Shown: piece by piece, positions 24,944 through 33,689 of the stretch
Layout: every line of letters starts with the position of its first letter
Position numbering within the stretch: the first letter of the stretch is position 1
IMG/VR virus record: IMGVR_UViG_3300009158_000099
Location: 1-38,720 of that record
DNA length: 38,720 nt
Reading direction: 5' to 3' (one strand)
DNA from: a virus
Translations under genes and position numbers: made by a program
The notes under the pieces: model-generated
Told to the model about the DNA's origin: nothing
The model's input: only the letters and a program-made list of their open reading frames with translations
The model's database searches: none

Positions 24944-26613
24944 TGAGTTACATTTTAAATAAGACCGATGGGTCAAAAATAACAGAGATTATCGACGGGG
25001 TAATTGATCAGACAACAACAGATTTGACATTAATTGGTAAAAATTTTAGCTCGTATGGAGAATTTTTAAATGAAAATTTTATTCATTTATTAGAGAATTT
25101 TTCAAGTACTGCGCAGCCTAATAAACCAATTACTGGGCAGCTTTGGTTTGACCTAACTGATAACCGATTAAAAGTGTATGACGGGTTGACTTTTAGAGTT
25201 AGCGGTGGCGCGTTTTATCAAAATACCCCACCGAGTTCGATATCTGCAGGCGATTTTTGGATCGACAGTGTCCGCCAACAGCTTTATTTTTACAATGGTA
25301 TTTCGCCGGTATTAATCGGACCGCAATATAACGCACAACAAGGTACCTCAGGATTTAAAACTGTTGATGTGCTGGACACTAGTAACATTAATCATACTAT
25401 ATTATTATTGTATATTTCGACTTCGTTAATTGGTATATTTAGTAAAACTATGTTTACTCCTGCTGTTAATATTTCGGGATATTCCGGAATTATTAAAATT
25501 GGTTTTAACGCAAGCGATTATGCAGGTATTAAATTTAACACTACTGCAACTCGTGCAGAATCATTAGTCGACTCGTCGGGCACAGTAGTAACTGCTGATG
25601 CATTTGTTGCAAATAACGCAGATTCGGCAATTGTTGGCACATTGTCTATACAAAAAAGAACCCCGTTAATTTTAGGGACAAATAGTAATACTGAAATTGT
25701 AGTTGATGATTTAATATGTAAAATTAATTCAAATTCAGCTGATCAAAATTTTCAAATTAATGTGTTACATAATAATCAATTATTACCTAGCATACATGTT
25801 AACACTGTTAATCAAAGAGTGGGCATATTTAAAAATAATCCCACAGCAACATTGGATGTTAATGGAGATGTTGTTATTCAAGGAAGTTTAAACGTTATCG
25901 GTGCATTGACATCGATCAACACTACTAATTTAGAAATTTCAGATAAGGTTATTTTGTTAGCAAAAACTATAACTCCTACTAACAACACTGCAGATGGATC
26001 TGGGATTAGTATTGCTGCAGGTACTGATATCGATAAAACGTTAACTTGGGACTTACTATCATTAAGTTGGACCTCGTCGGAATCGTTTAATCTAGTTACG
26101 GGTAAAACATATAAAATTAACAACACTGCAGTATTAACTTCTTCTGCATTAGGATTGACAATTACATCGGCGCCTGGTCTTTCTAGTATAGGTACGCTAA
26201 CTTCGTTACAAGTTGACAATTTAAATGTCAACGATACGACAATTAGTTATGTTAATAATTCTCAAGCCAACGGCACTATTATATTAGAACCAAAAGGTAC
26301 AGGCACTGTGGATGTGAGTAGTAAAAAAATTACAAATCTTGCAACTCCTACAGATGATAATGACGCAGTTAATTTTCTTACATTATATAATACAGTTAAA
26401 CAACAAGCGTTAGTAGTTTCATTGGATACTACTGGCCTAACAATTCTTCAAATTGCTTCGATATATTTAAATAAATTATTTCCGCCTGCAGAGCATTCGG
26501 TTGCAGGTGTTAATGGTCCAATTTGCCGAGCATGTTGCACAGAAAGTGGAGTACTAACAATCCGAGCCTATGAATTGCGTAGTGGCGTTTGGGTTTATCA
26601 AAACGATCTATAA
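24943..26613 (+). CDS. Tail fibre protein, second paralogue
   Basis: A 556-residue fibre. The N-terminal 135 residues are paralogous to the genes on both sides ('LIGKNFSSYGEFLNENFIHL', 'GQLWFDLTDNRLKVYDG'), implying a common docking point. Residues about 200-440 look like a trimeric shaft ('ATLDVNGDVVIQGSLNVIGA', 'KGTGTVDVSSKKITNLATPT'); the 'KITNLATPTDDNDAVN' pattern is common in phage fibre necks. The last 100 residues are a compact tip with an unusual 'CRACC' cluster, which might bind metal or form disulphides. No collar domain is present. It starts on the last base of the preceding stop codon with a weak ribosome binding site, so it probably depends on translational coupling. Confidence 0.8.
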   Translation: MSYILNKTDGSKITEIIDGVIDQTTTDLTLIGKNFSSYGEFLNENFIHLLENFSSTAQPNKPITGQLWFDLTDNRLKVYDGLTFRVSGGAFYQNTPPSSISAGDFWIDSVRQQLYFYNGISPVLIGPQYNAQQGTSGFKTVDVLDTSNINHTILLLYISTSLIGIFSKTMFTPAVNISGYSGIIKIGFNASDYAGIKFNTTATRAESLVDSSGTVVTADAFVANNADSAIVGTLSIQKRTPLILGTNSNTEIVVDDLICKINSNSADQNFQINVLHNNQLLPSIHVNTVNQRVGIFKNNPTATLDVNGDVVIQGSLNVIGALTSINTTNLEISDKVILLAKTITPTNNTADGSGISIAAGTDIDKTLTWDLLSLSWTSSESFNLVTGKTYKINNTAVLTSSALGLTITSAPGLSSIGTLTSLQVDNLNVNDTTISYVNNSQANGTIILEPKGTGTVDVSSKKITNLATPTDDNDAVNFLTLYNTVKQQALVVSLDTTGLTILQIASIYLNKLFPPAEHSVAGVNGPICRACCTESGVLTIRAYELRSGVWVYQNDL

Positions 26614-26615
26614 CA

Positions 26616-26623
26616 TATAAATA
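26616..26623 (+). promoter_or_regulatory. T4-type late promoter box, perfect consensus
   Basis: TATAAATA matches the T4 late consensus at all eight positions. It lies three bases after the stop codon of the second fibre gene and about 24 bases before the start of the third. Of the late boxes in this window it is the strongest. Confidence 0.75.
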
Positions 26624-26646
26624 CTAGATACTGAGGAATAACTGAG

Positions 26647-28167
26647 ATGTCATATATCATCAACAATTATAATAGAGAACAAGTTGCAATAGTAGAAGAC
26701 GGTACAATAAACACTAGTTTAGATATTAAACTAATCGGTAAAAATTATGCAGGTTACGGCGAAGCTCAAAATGAAAATTTTGTATGGCTACTTGAAAATT
26801 TTGCAAATTCGACAGCACCTTCGAGGGCAGTTACTGGCCAGCTATGGTTTGACACTGCGACAAAGAAATTAAAATTTTTTGATAGCGTGCGGTGGCGTAT
26901 TGCGGGCGGATCAGAAGTTAGTAATATATCTCCTGCAAATTTAACCGAGGGCGATTTGTGGTGGGACTCGATCAATAAACAATTAAAAGCATATGATGGT
27001 TCTAGTTTTGTTTTAGTTGGACCACAAGGTACCGGTTCACATTTAACTCAAATGCGTTCACGAACAGTAACTGCTACTATCGGAACCGGCGGAGCGACCC
27101 ATGCAATAATCGAAGCAATTGTAAATGATGCAACGATTTTTGTTATTAGTGCCGACGATGCGTATGAATTAGATTCAAATAGTAGTATTACCGGATTTAC
27201 CGTTATTAGACAGGGTATAACTTTATACAATACTCATACTGATACATTTCCAGGGCAAACACAGAGTTCTCATAGATTTTGGGGAACTGCAACTAATGCA
27301 GACAGATTAGGCGGATATGTTGCGGGTGATTTCGTGTTAAATAGTGATTTGGAATTTGATACTTTAGTTAAATTTGGTGATGTTGGTTTTTCTGTTGGGT
27401 TACCGAATCAACGGTTGTGGGTTTATAACGACAGCAGCTTAGTTCCGACTATTCACAACAAGTTAAGTGATACTATAGTATTTAAAACAACAACAGGTGT
27501 TACTACAAATACCCCGTTAAAGTTAGTTGGTTTAGACTTACTTCCTGGCATTCATCTTACATCAAACATTGGCTCTTCAACTTTAAAATATAATCGAATA
27601 TTTGCAGATTCAATGTCCGGAACTGCTGATCAAGCAAATTCCCTAAACGTAGGCGGAACTTTCCGAATAGCAAGTACTGCTGCATCATCAGGTACAATTG
27701 TTGCAAGAACATCAGCAGATGAAACAATTAGTGGTGTTAATATAACTGCAGGATCTATTAAGGCAAACTTTTTTGTAGGAACTGCAACTGCTGCGTATTA
27801 TGCTGACTTAGCGGAAAAATATCTAGCAGATGAAGATTATGAAGTTGGCACCGTAGTTAAAGTCGGAGGCGATAAAGAAGTCACTGCTGCAACATTTGGT
27901 TCTAGACCACTAGGAACGATATCCGAAAATCCTGCATATATGATGAATACTGGATTAGTAGGTGGAACATATATTGCATTAAAAGGCAGAGTGCCAGTTA
28001 AGGTAACAGGCGCTGTTAACAAAGGAGATTATTTAATTGCATCGACAATTCCTGGTGTTGCAGAATCGACTACTTATGTTTCGGCACACACTAATTTTAT
28101 ATTTGCAATTGCGCTTGAATCTAGTGAAGACTTAGAAGTTAAAATTGTCGAAGCAGTAATACTATAA
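26647..28167 (+). CDS. Tail fibre protein, third paralogue, with a common fibre C-terminal domain
   Basis: A 506-residue fibre. Residues 1-135 again carry the shared attachment domain ('LIGKNYAGYGEAQNENFVWL', 'GQLWFDTATKKLKFFDS', 'GDLWWDSINKQLKAYDGSS'). Similarity to the first paralogue continues to about residue 225 ('HRFWGTATNADRLGG' against 'KFWGTSTNADALIV'). Residues 384-506 form a distinct C-terminal domain ('YYADLAEKYLADEDYEVGTV', 'RPLGTISENPAYMMN', 'GRVPVKVTGAVNKGDYL') that recurs in phage fibres and recalls the peptidase G2/IMC processing domain. The catalytic Ser/Lys pair cannot be identified by eye, so processing is speculative. It has its own late promoter box and a GAGGA ribosome binding site. 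Confidence 0.82.
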   Translation: MSYIINNYNREQVAIVEDGTINTSLDIKLIGKNYAGYGEAQNENFVWLLENFANSTAPSRAVTGQLWFDTATKKLKFFDSVRWRIAGGSEVSNISPANLTEGDLWWDSINKQLKAYDGSSFVLVGPQGTGSHLTQMRSRTVTATIGTGGATHAIIEAIVNDATIFVISADDAYELDSNSSITGFTVIRQGITLYNTHTDTFPGQTQSSHRFWGTATNADRLGGYVAGDFVLNSDLEFDTLVKFGDVGFSVGLPNQRLWVYNDSSLVPTIHNKLSDTIVFKTTTGVTTNTPLKLVGLDLLPGIHLTSNIGSSTLKYNRIFADSMSGTADQANSLNVGGTFRIASTAASSGTIVARTSADETISGVNITAGSIKANFFVGTATAAYYADLAEKYLADEDYEVGTVVKVGGDKEVTAATFGSRPLGTISENPAYMMNTGLVGGTYIALKGRVPVKVTGAVNKGDYLIASTIPGVAESTTYVSAHTNFIFAIALESSEDLEVKIVEAVIL

Positions 28168-28177
28168 GAGGATTTAC

Positions 28178-31100
28178 ATGTCTGGTCAAAATACCCCGGT
28201 TGTTCATAACGATTATAATGTTATCCAGTCAAAAATTTCTCAGATTTTAGGAACAGGTGAAGATACCTACGGTTACGGCCAAAACGTATACAGTAGTCAA
28301 ATTTTACCACGCACGACAATTCTTGCCAATGATTGGAATAATCTTAGACTTGATTTGTTAAAAATTCGCCAACATCAAACAGGTGTTAACGAATCGGCTA
28401 GTATTCCGCTGTTAACACCTGCGTCAACTACAGTAGTAAACAATTACTTTCTAACATTATCATCAGTGTTAACTGCTGCAGAAACTAATCGGCTTATTAC
28501 CCCGCCTAGTTCGCAAGCGACACGAGAAAATTTAGTAGTTGGTACGCGCACGTCGGCGTGGAACGGCGTTGCTACCCACTTAATAGTAGTTACATTTAGT
28601 AGTGTATCTGCAGCAAGGTGGTATTTTAATACCGGAAGTACCTTTGAGTTTACTTCTTCTCGTACTAGCGGTACTGCAGATATTAAGAATGCGTCGTGGA
28701 CAAATCTTTTAAGTTCTATAGGTACCGTAACCTTTAATCATGTCATAACTGCAGTAACTGGTGCAGGTACCGGATCGGCAATCGGATATTTGACATTAAC
28801 TGCATCTAACCAAGTAATTTTTCAATCGGTTACTACTGACTCTTACACTCCTAATGATTACAGAATTCTTGCAAAAACCGGAACATCGCGTGCTCAAATA
28901 ATTTTTACTATTGAGTTTCGCGATTTATCGACTATCGGCGGAGATGTTAACATTGACGGCACGTTAACTAGTATATTAAAATCGTATCATGCATCTGGAT
29001 CGAATGTAGAAGTACCGATTCCTGCAGCTAAAAGTGCGCTAGTAGACGGAGCAGTAGCCGACGGGAACGATATAACTGCAACAATTTCAGCACCGGCTCT
29101 GGGGTCATCGGTTATTATTGCTGTCCCGCTAGTTGAACCTACTCCTACATATAGTTTCGAATCAATTTCGCCACTAGTAATAACTGAAGGTAGTGTACCG
29201 GTTAATTTTACAATTGCTACAACGTTTGTTTACAACGGTACAGTTTTATACTGGACAACTACTGGTGCAAACATAACACCTGAGGATTTTTCTGATTACG
29301 CTACAAATTTATTAATGCGCGGCACTGTTCAGATTGACAATCAAGGAAAAGGGTATATTAGCCGTTCTGCAAGAATAGATGGTACGATTCCAGAAGGAAC
29401 TGAAAAATTTCGAATTAAATTATATAGTAACGGATACCCTGATGACGTTAATGTTAACAGTAAGTTTCTTATTGAAAGCCAGGATATAGCTATTACTGAT
29501 GCATTTTTACCGACGTTTAATATTGAACCAATACCGACTATAATATCAGAAGGGCAAACACCGGTAACTTTTAAAATTACTTCTACAAATGCCCCTGTTG
29601 GTACCAGATTGTACTGGACAACTGAAGGTGCAGGTATTACCTTTGAAGATTTTACTGATTATCAAACTAATCCAGATATGCAAGGGTATTTTGATCTTAA
29701 TGCATTGGGAAGTTATGAATTATTGAGAACTGCACGACTTGATACTGTAGTTGAAAGTAAAGAATATTTTCGGATTAATTTATATACTGGTGGGTATCCG
29801 GCTGCATCGACAAGTAAATTGGTAAAAACTAGTACTGATGTTCAAATTATTAATTTAACTGCTGATCCGGTTATTACTAGTAACTATACAATAAGTGCAG
29901 CTCCTTCTAAATTAATCGAAGGAGATACTGTTACATTTAGCATAGATGGCGGTACATCTGCAGCCGGAGTCCGAGTTTATTGGACCACTGAATCATATGG
30001 TACTGGATTAACTAAAGAAGACTTCTTTGACTATGCAACAAATCCACTCATGCGCGGCACCGTTGTTCTTAATTCAAACGGTACTTATGATTTAACTCGA
30101 ACAATTAATACTGACAAATCATTAGAAGGTGATGAATATTTTCGAATTAAGTTATATACTGGAGGATTCCCAGACGAAGCAGTTTCGACTAGTAAACTTG
30201 AACAGAACAGTCCTTATGTTACAATTTCTGACCCACCGCCTACTGCTCCGATCGATACTACGGTGCCTGCTAGTGTTTATACTGTTATCGCAGATCCGTT
30301 AGTTGTGGCGGAGACTAAAATTGTAACTTTTACAATTAATGGCGGTACATCTGCAGCCGGAAATAAGTTATACTGGAAAACAGACGCATTCGGTACAGGA
30401 ATTTCTAATGAAGATTTTTCTGATTATGCTACAAATCCGTTAATGCGAGGGTCATTTAATCTCAATTCGTCTGGAGTTTACAGTTTTGAACGCACGATTA
30501 GACAAGACAATGTATACGAAGATGCAGAGTATTTTCAAATTAAATTTTATTCCGGAGGGTATCCGGGAGAAGTTAACAGTAAATTTGAACAAAATAGCCC
30601 ATTTATTAAAATCGAGGCAAATTTACCTGTTAATTCACAACCGAACCCGACTGCTACTTATTCAATTGTACCGTTTCCAGATGAATCTGTTAGTTCAATA
30701 ACAGAGGGCGCGAATGGTATTTCTTTTAAAGTTTCAACAGAAAATGTTCCAGTGGATACTGTATTATACTGGACTACTGTGTCAGTGTCTAGCGATATTA
30801 ATGAAGTAACTGCTGCTGACTTTACAGATTACGATACGAATCCAGATATGCGCGGTAGGGTGTATATCGGACCAACGGGCGAAGCGTTAGATTTAATCGT
30901 CAGAGCTGCCCAATTTGATAAAAACGTTGAAAATAAAAAATTTGCGATTGCATTGCGAACTAATCGATATTCGGGTGATGTAGTTAAAACAAGTAAAACT
31001 ATTTCGATACTAGATTCAGCAAGCACGTTCAGTATTACGCCTGATGCAAATATCGTCGGTGAGGGCATTAGCCAAGTTAATTATACAGTGCATACAACTG

Positions 31101-33628
31101 GTATTCCGAATGGGACCGTATTATACTGGACAACAAAATTATATGAAACAAATGGTGTCGAAGCAGCTGATTTTATTGATTACCTTACTAACCCTGACAT
31201 GCGCGGAACAGTAACAGTTGATAGTACTCAACCTGATCCTAAAATTGTCAGAGCATTACGTGCTGATCAAAAATCTGAAGACACTGAAGTATTTGCAATT
31301 GAATTACGAACTAAAAGTTATACTGGACAGGTAGTTGCATCTAGTCTCGGAGATAACAACGAAGAACCGCCTACTACTGTATTAGATTTGTCACAAGATC
31401 CGGACTATTCGTTGACTGCATCGGCAGTTACTATACCGTCAGCATCGATTAATGAAACAACAAATAGATTAATTTTAGTAACGTTTACTAATATCGGAGT
31501 ACCGATCGGAACAAAATTATATTATTCGTTAGCTACTGGACCAGGAAAAATTTCGTTTGCAGATATAACTAAAGTTAGCGGACCAGCGTTAAACGAAACA
31601 GAACAATCTTTTATCGTCAGCGGCCCAACAATGACATGGCAATGGCAAGTAGTTGAAGATCATGTGTCCGAGACCACCGAAACTTTTACTATGCAAATAC
31701 GAAGCGGGTCAAAAACTGGACAGCTACGTGCGTCTAATCCAGCGTTGATAGTATTAGATACTTCTAAAACTCCTAGTTATACAATTTCTGCAACACCGTT
31801 AATTATTAATGAAACTACTAATACTACGATTACTGTTACTGTGAATATTTTAAATGGTGTCGACGGTGCTGTGTTGTATATGGGCATAGGCGGAGGTAGT
31901 GCAGGATGGAGTGATTTTGAATCAGCATCGTTTCCGACCCTAGGACTTAATCATGAATTTACAGTTAGTGGATCGACTATGACGTTTGCATTTAACGTAT
32001 TAACTGACCATCTTACTGAGGGCACTGAACTCTTTACTTTTGATTTAGCTAGCGAATATCCAGTTGCAGGGCATATTATAACATCGTCGCAACTGATAAC
32101 AATTAACGACACATCTAAAGATTATCCAACGTATGCAATTCTAGGAACAACTGGAATTGCAGCATCACCTAATATAGTCGACGAAGCGACTACTACTGCA
32201 CATACAACTACGACTGTTGTTCGCGAACAAATATGGAACATGAAAACCGCCGGTCCGGATCTTGCAGGCACAGTAGTTAAAGGATTGACAGGAGATGTGT
32301 GGGGCAAATGGATGAATGCAAATGCAGTCTATTATAAGGTATCCGGTATGAAAGTATCATGGCGTGTTAACTTCCCTCATACCGGTGAGTATATTTTCCA
32401 ACATGGTTCTGACCAAAAGGGAATATTTTGGCTTGACACTGCTCAAATAGCATCTACTGGATTTTCATATGGGTCCGGTGTTCAGACTAGTGTTAATGCG
32501 TCAGCAGGTATGCACACTGTTACTGTTCAGTTTACAGGTGACGGCAACGGGAGTGACGGGGTTGCGCTTGTTATTTTTGATACTACATCCTCTTCTTCTA
32601 CATACACTACTACACAACCGACAGTTACTTTTAATGTTGCAACTACTAATGTCGAAATGGACACATTGTTATATTGGAAAATTGTTAATGAGTTGGGCTT
32701 GGACATTAACGTATCGGATTTTTCTGGGCTTACATCTTTAGATGACACGGTTACTATTGACAGTTTAGGTAACGGATTAATAATTTTACCAATTGCAGAA
32801 GATAAAGACACTGAAGGACCTGAAAGTTTTAAAGTCGAATTATACACTGATAGTATGTACACTAACAAAGTTAGAACTAGTAATACTATTACAATTAGCG
32901 ACACGTCAAAAACTCCGGCAGGGGCACAAGTATTTGCCCAGCCTAATCAATATAGTTGGACCGTACCGCGCGGTATTACTTCGATTCAAATAACAGTAGA
33001 TGGCGCAGGTGGCGGATCGGGCGGAAAAGATGATAATAAAGCAGGTCATGGCGGGTATTCAGGTGCTCGTGTGTCAGGTACACTAGCTGTTACTCCAAGC
33101 GAAGTTTTAACAATTGGAGTTGGCGGTGGTGGAAATTTTGGTTCTAATCAAGTAACAAACAAAGGAGCCGGAGTTGGCGGACTTGGCGCAGGCGGGTTGT
33201 ATGCAGGCGGGATAGGCGGCAATGCTGGACCGACAGGCAGTTCTGGAGCAGGTGGCGGTGGTGGCGCAGCATCGTTTATATTAAGAGACGGTGTACCTAT
33301 TGTAGTTGCTGCAGGCGGTGGCGGTGGCGGCGGCGCTGGATTAAAAGGTGTCGGGCTTGATTCAATCGTACCTGCAGTATATTCTGCTAGTGTAAATGGC
33401 GGCCCTGGACCATTTAGAATAGGCGATGGTGGTGGACCAGGTGGCGGTGGCGCCGGCCACCCATTCGGTGGCATGGGTGGTACGTATAATAGTGGTGACA
33501 CTGGCGCATATTCTGGACAAACTGGACAATCGCTTGTTCCGGGCGGATGCATTGCTGCAGTTGCGACAAACGGTGGTACGTATCATTTTCCTGGCGGTAC
33601 CGGAAGCATTACATTAAAATGGGGATAA
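28178..33628 (+). CDS. Giant Calx-beta-repeat adhesin with PA14-like insert and glycine-rich tip
   Basis: An 1816-residue fibre or adhesin. Residues 1-300 form an N-terminal domain shared with the gene after it ('YGYGQNVYSSQIL', 'WNNLRLDLLKIRQHQTGVNE', 'AARWYFNTGS'). Residues 324-1578 contain nine Calx-beta-like repeats of about 115-125 residues, with signature 'EG...V.F.I.T...GT.LYWTT...DF.DY.TNPDMRG' and closing 'E..E.F.I.L' strands. The ninth repeat is split by a PA14-like module (about 1340-1478). Residues 1585-1816 are glycine-rich, with many GGGG runs, as in glycine-rich adhesin tips. In other systems Calx-beta repeats make long, often calcium-stabilised stalks. It has an AGAGGA site ten bases after the previous gene and no promoter of its own. 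Host-receptor binding is the likely role. Confidence 0.82.
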   Translation: MSGQNTPVVHNDYNVIQSKISQILGTGEDTYGYGQNVYSSQILPRTTILANDWNNLRLDLLKIRQHQTGVNESASIPLLTPASTTVVNNYFLTLSSVLTAAETNRLITPPSSQATRENLVVGTRTSAWNGVATHLIVVTFSSVSAARWYFNTGSTFEFTSSRTSGTADIKNASWTNLLSSIGTVTFNHVITAVTGAGTGSAIGYLTLTASNQVIFQSVTTDSYTPNDYRILAKTGTSRAQIIFTIEFRDLSTIGGDVNIDGTLTSILKSYHASGSNVEVPIPAAKSALVDGAVADGNDITATISAPALGSSVIIAVPLVEPTPTYSFESISPLVITEGSVPVNFTIATTFVYNGTVLYWTTTGANITPEDFSDYATNLLMRGTVQIDNQGKGYISRSARIDGTIPEGTEKFRIKLYSNGYPDDVNVNSKFLIESQDIAITDAFLPTFNIEPIPTIISEGQTPVTFKITSTNAPVGTRLYWTTEGAGITFEDFTDYQTNPDMQGYFDLNALGSYELLRTARLDTVVESKEYFRINLYTGGYPAASTSKLVKTSTDVQIINLTADPVITSNYTISAAPSKLIEGDTVTFSIDGGTSAAGVRVYWTTESYGTGLTKEDFFDYATNPLMRGTVVLNSNGTYDLTRTINTDKSLEGDEYFRIKLYTGGFPDEAVSTSKLEQNSPYVTISDPPPTAPIDTTVPASVYTVIADPLVVAETKIVTFTINGGTSAAGNKLYWKTDAFGTGISNEDFSDYATNPLMRGSFNLNSSGVYSFERTIRQDNVYEDAEYFQIKFYSGGYPGEVNSKFEQNSPFIKIEANLPVNSQPNPTATYSIVPFPDESVSSITEGANGISFKVSTENVPVDTVLYWTTVSVSSDINEVTAADFTDYDTNPDMRGRVYIGPTGEALDLIVRAAQFDKNVENKKFAIALRTNRYSGDVVKTSKTISILDSASTFSITPDANIVGEGISQVNYTVHTTGIPNGTVLYWTTKLYETNGVEAADFIDYLTNPDMRGTVTVDSTQPDPKIVRALRADQKSEDTEVFAIELRTKSYTGQVVASSLGDNNEEPPTTVLDLSQDPDYSLTASAVTIPSASINETTNRLILVTFTNIGVPIGTKLYYSLATGPGKISFADITKVSGPALNETEQSFIVSGPTMTWQWQVVEDHVSETTETFTMQIRSGSKTGQLRASNPALIVLDTSKTPSYTISATPLIINETTNTTITVTVNILNGVDGAVLYMGIGGGSAGWSDFESASFPTLGLNHEFTVSGSTMTFAFNVLTDHLTEGTELFTFDLASEYPVAGHIITSSQLITINDTSKDYPTYAILGTTGIAASPNIVDEATTTAHTTTTVVREQIWNMKTAGPDLAGTVVKGLTGDVWGKWMNANAVYYKVSGMKVSWRVNFPHTGEYIFQHGSDQKGIFWLDTAQIASTGFSYGSGVQTSVNASAGMHTVTVQFTGDGNGSDGVALVIFDTTSSSSTYTTTQPTVTFNVATTNVEMDTLLYWKIVNELGLDINVSDFSGLTSLDDTVTIDSLGNGLIILPIAEDKDTEGPESFKVELYTDSMYTNKVRTSNTITISDTSKTPAGAQVFAQPNQYSWTVPRGITSIQITVDGAGGGSGGKDDNKAGHGGYSGARVSGTLAVTPSEVLTIGVGGGGNFGSNQVTNKGAGVGGLGAGGLYAGGIGGNAGPTGSSGAGGGGGAASFILRDGVPIVVAAGGGGGGGAGLKGVGLDSIVPAVYSASVNGGPGPFRIGDGGGPGGGGAGHPFGGMGGTYNSGDTGAYSGQTGQSLVPGGCIAAVATNGGTYHFPGGTGSITLKWG
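29147..32911 (+). repeat. Nine Calx-beta-like tandem repeats
   Basis: Repeat starts are at about residues 324, 446, 569, 700, 827, 950, 1076, 1200 and 1318 of the 1816-aa adhesin. Copies 1-6 keep the 'LYWTT...DF.DY' core and, where clearest, 'TNPDMRG' or 'TNPLMRG'. Copies 7-9 are more diverged ('LYYSLATGPG', 'LYMGIGGG', 'LYWKIVNE'). Copies 3 and 4 share an identical 23-base stretch at 29946-29968 and 30339-30361, which points to a relatively recent duplication within the array. Confidence 0.75.
32195..32611 (+). other. PA14-like domain inserted in the ninth Calx-beta-like repeat
   Basis: Residues about 1340-1478 read like a PA14/lectin-type sandwich: 'WRVNFPHTGEYIFQHGSDQK', then 'GIFWLDTAQIASTG', then 'ASAGMHTVTVQFTGDG' and 'GVALVIFD'. 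Thr/Ser-rich linkers flank it ('TTTAHTTTTVV' before, 'TTSSSSTYTTT' after). The host repeat resumes with 'PTVTFNVATTNVEMDTLLYW'. PA14 domains commonly bind sugars, so a carbohydrate-contact role is inferred. Confidence 0.55.
32930..33628 (+). other. Glycine-rich C-terminal tip of the adhesin
   Basis: The last 232 residues begin with a beta strand region ('YSWTVPRGITSIQITVDGAG') and then alternate glycine runs ('GVGGGG', 'GAGVGGLGAGGLYAGG', 'AAGGGGGGGAG', 'GGGPGGGGAG') with short polar or aromatic linkers. This layout is that of glycine-rich phage adhesin tips such as the gp38-type polyglycine-II sandwich, where loops determine host range. Base composition is visibly more GC-rich than the surroundings because of Gly codons. 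Confidence 0.6.
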
Positions 33629-33645
33629 CGATATCAAAATCGTTA
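33626..33645 (+). other. Short stem-loop at the end of the adhesin gene
   Basis: TAACGAT (33626-33632) pairs with ATCGTTA (33639-33645) around a six-base loop, overlapping the stop codon. No run of T follows, so it is not a convincing intrinsic terminator. It overlaps the late-promoter-like box just downstream and could protect the 3' end of the mRNA. Confidence 0.35.
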
Positions 33646-33649
33646 AATA
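33642..33649 (+). promoter_or_regulatory. Late-promoter-like box upstream of the 293-aa gene
   Basis: GTTAAATA matches TATAAATA at six of eight positions and lies 41 bases before the next start codon in a 61-base gap. It is weaker than the boxes at 4254, 22131 and 26616, but its intergenic placement is consistent with a late promoter. Confidence 0.4.
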
Positions 33650-33689
33650 CATACATTAAAAACATTAATTAAAGAATATAGGAAAGTAA

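Noticed and set aside
33148-33552. A 134-aa proline-rich open frame on the minus strand
   Set aside because: It is the antisense reading of the glycine-rich adhesin tip (Gly codons GGN read as Pro CCN). It has no independent ribosome binding site, and all other genes are on the + strand.
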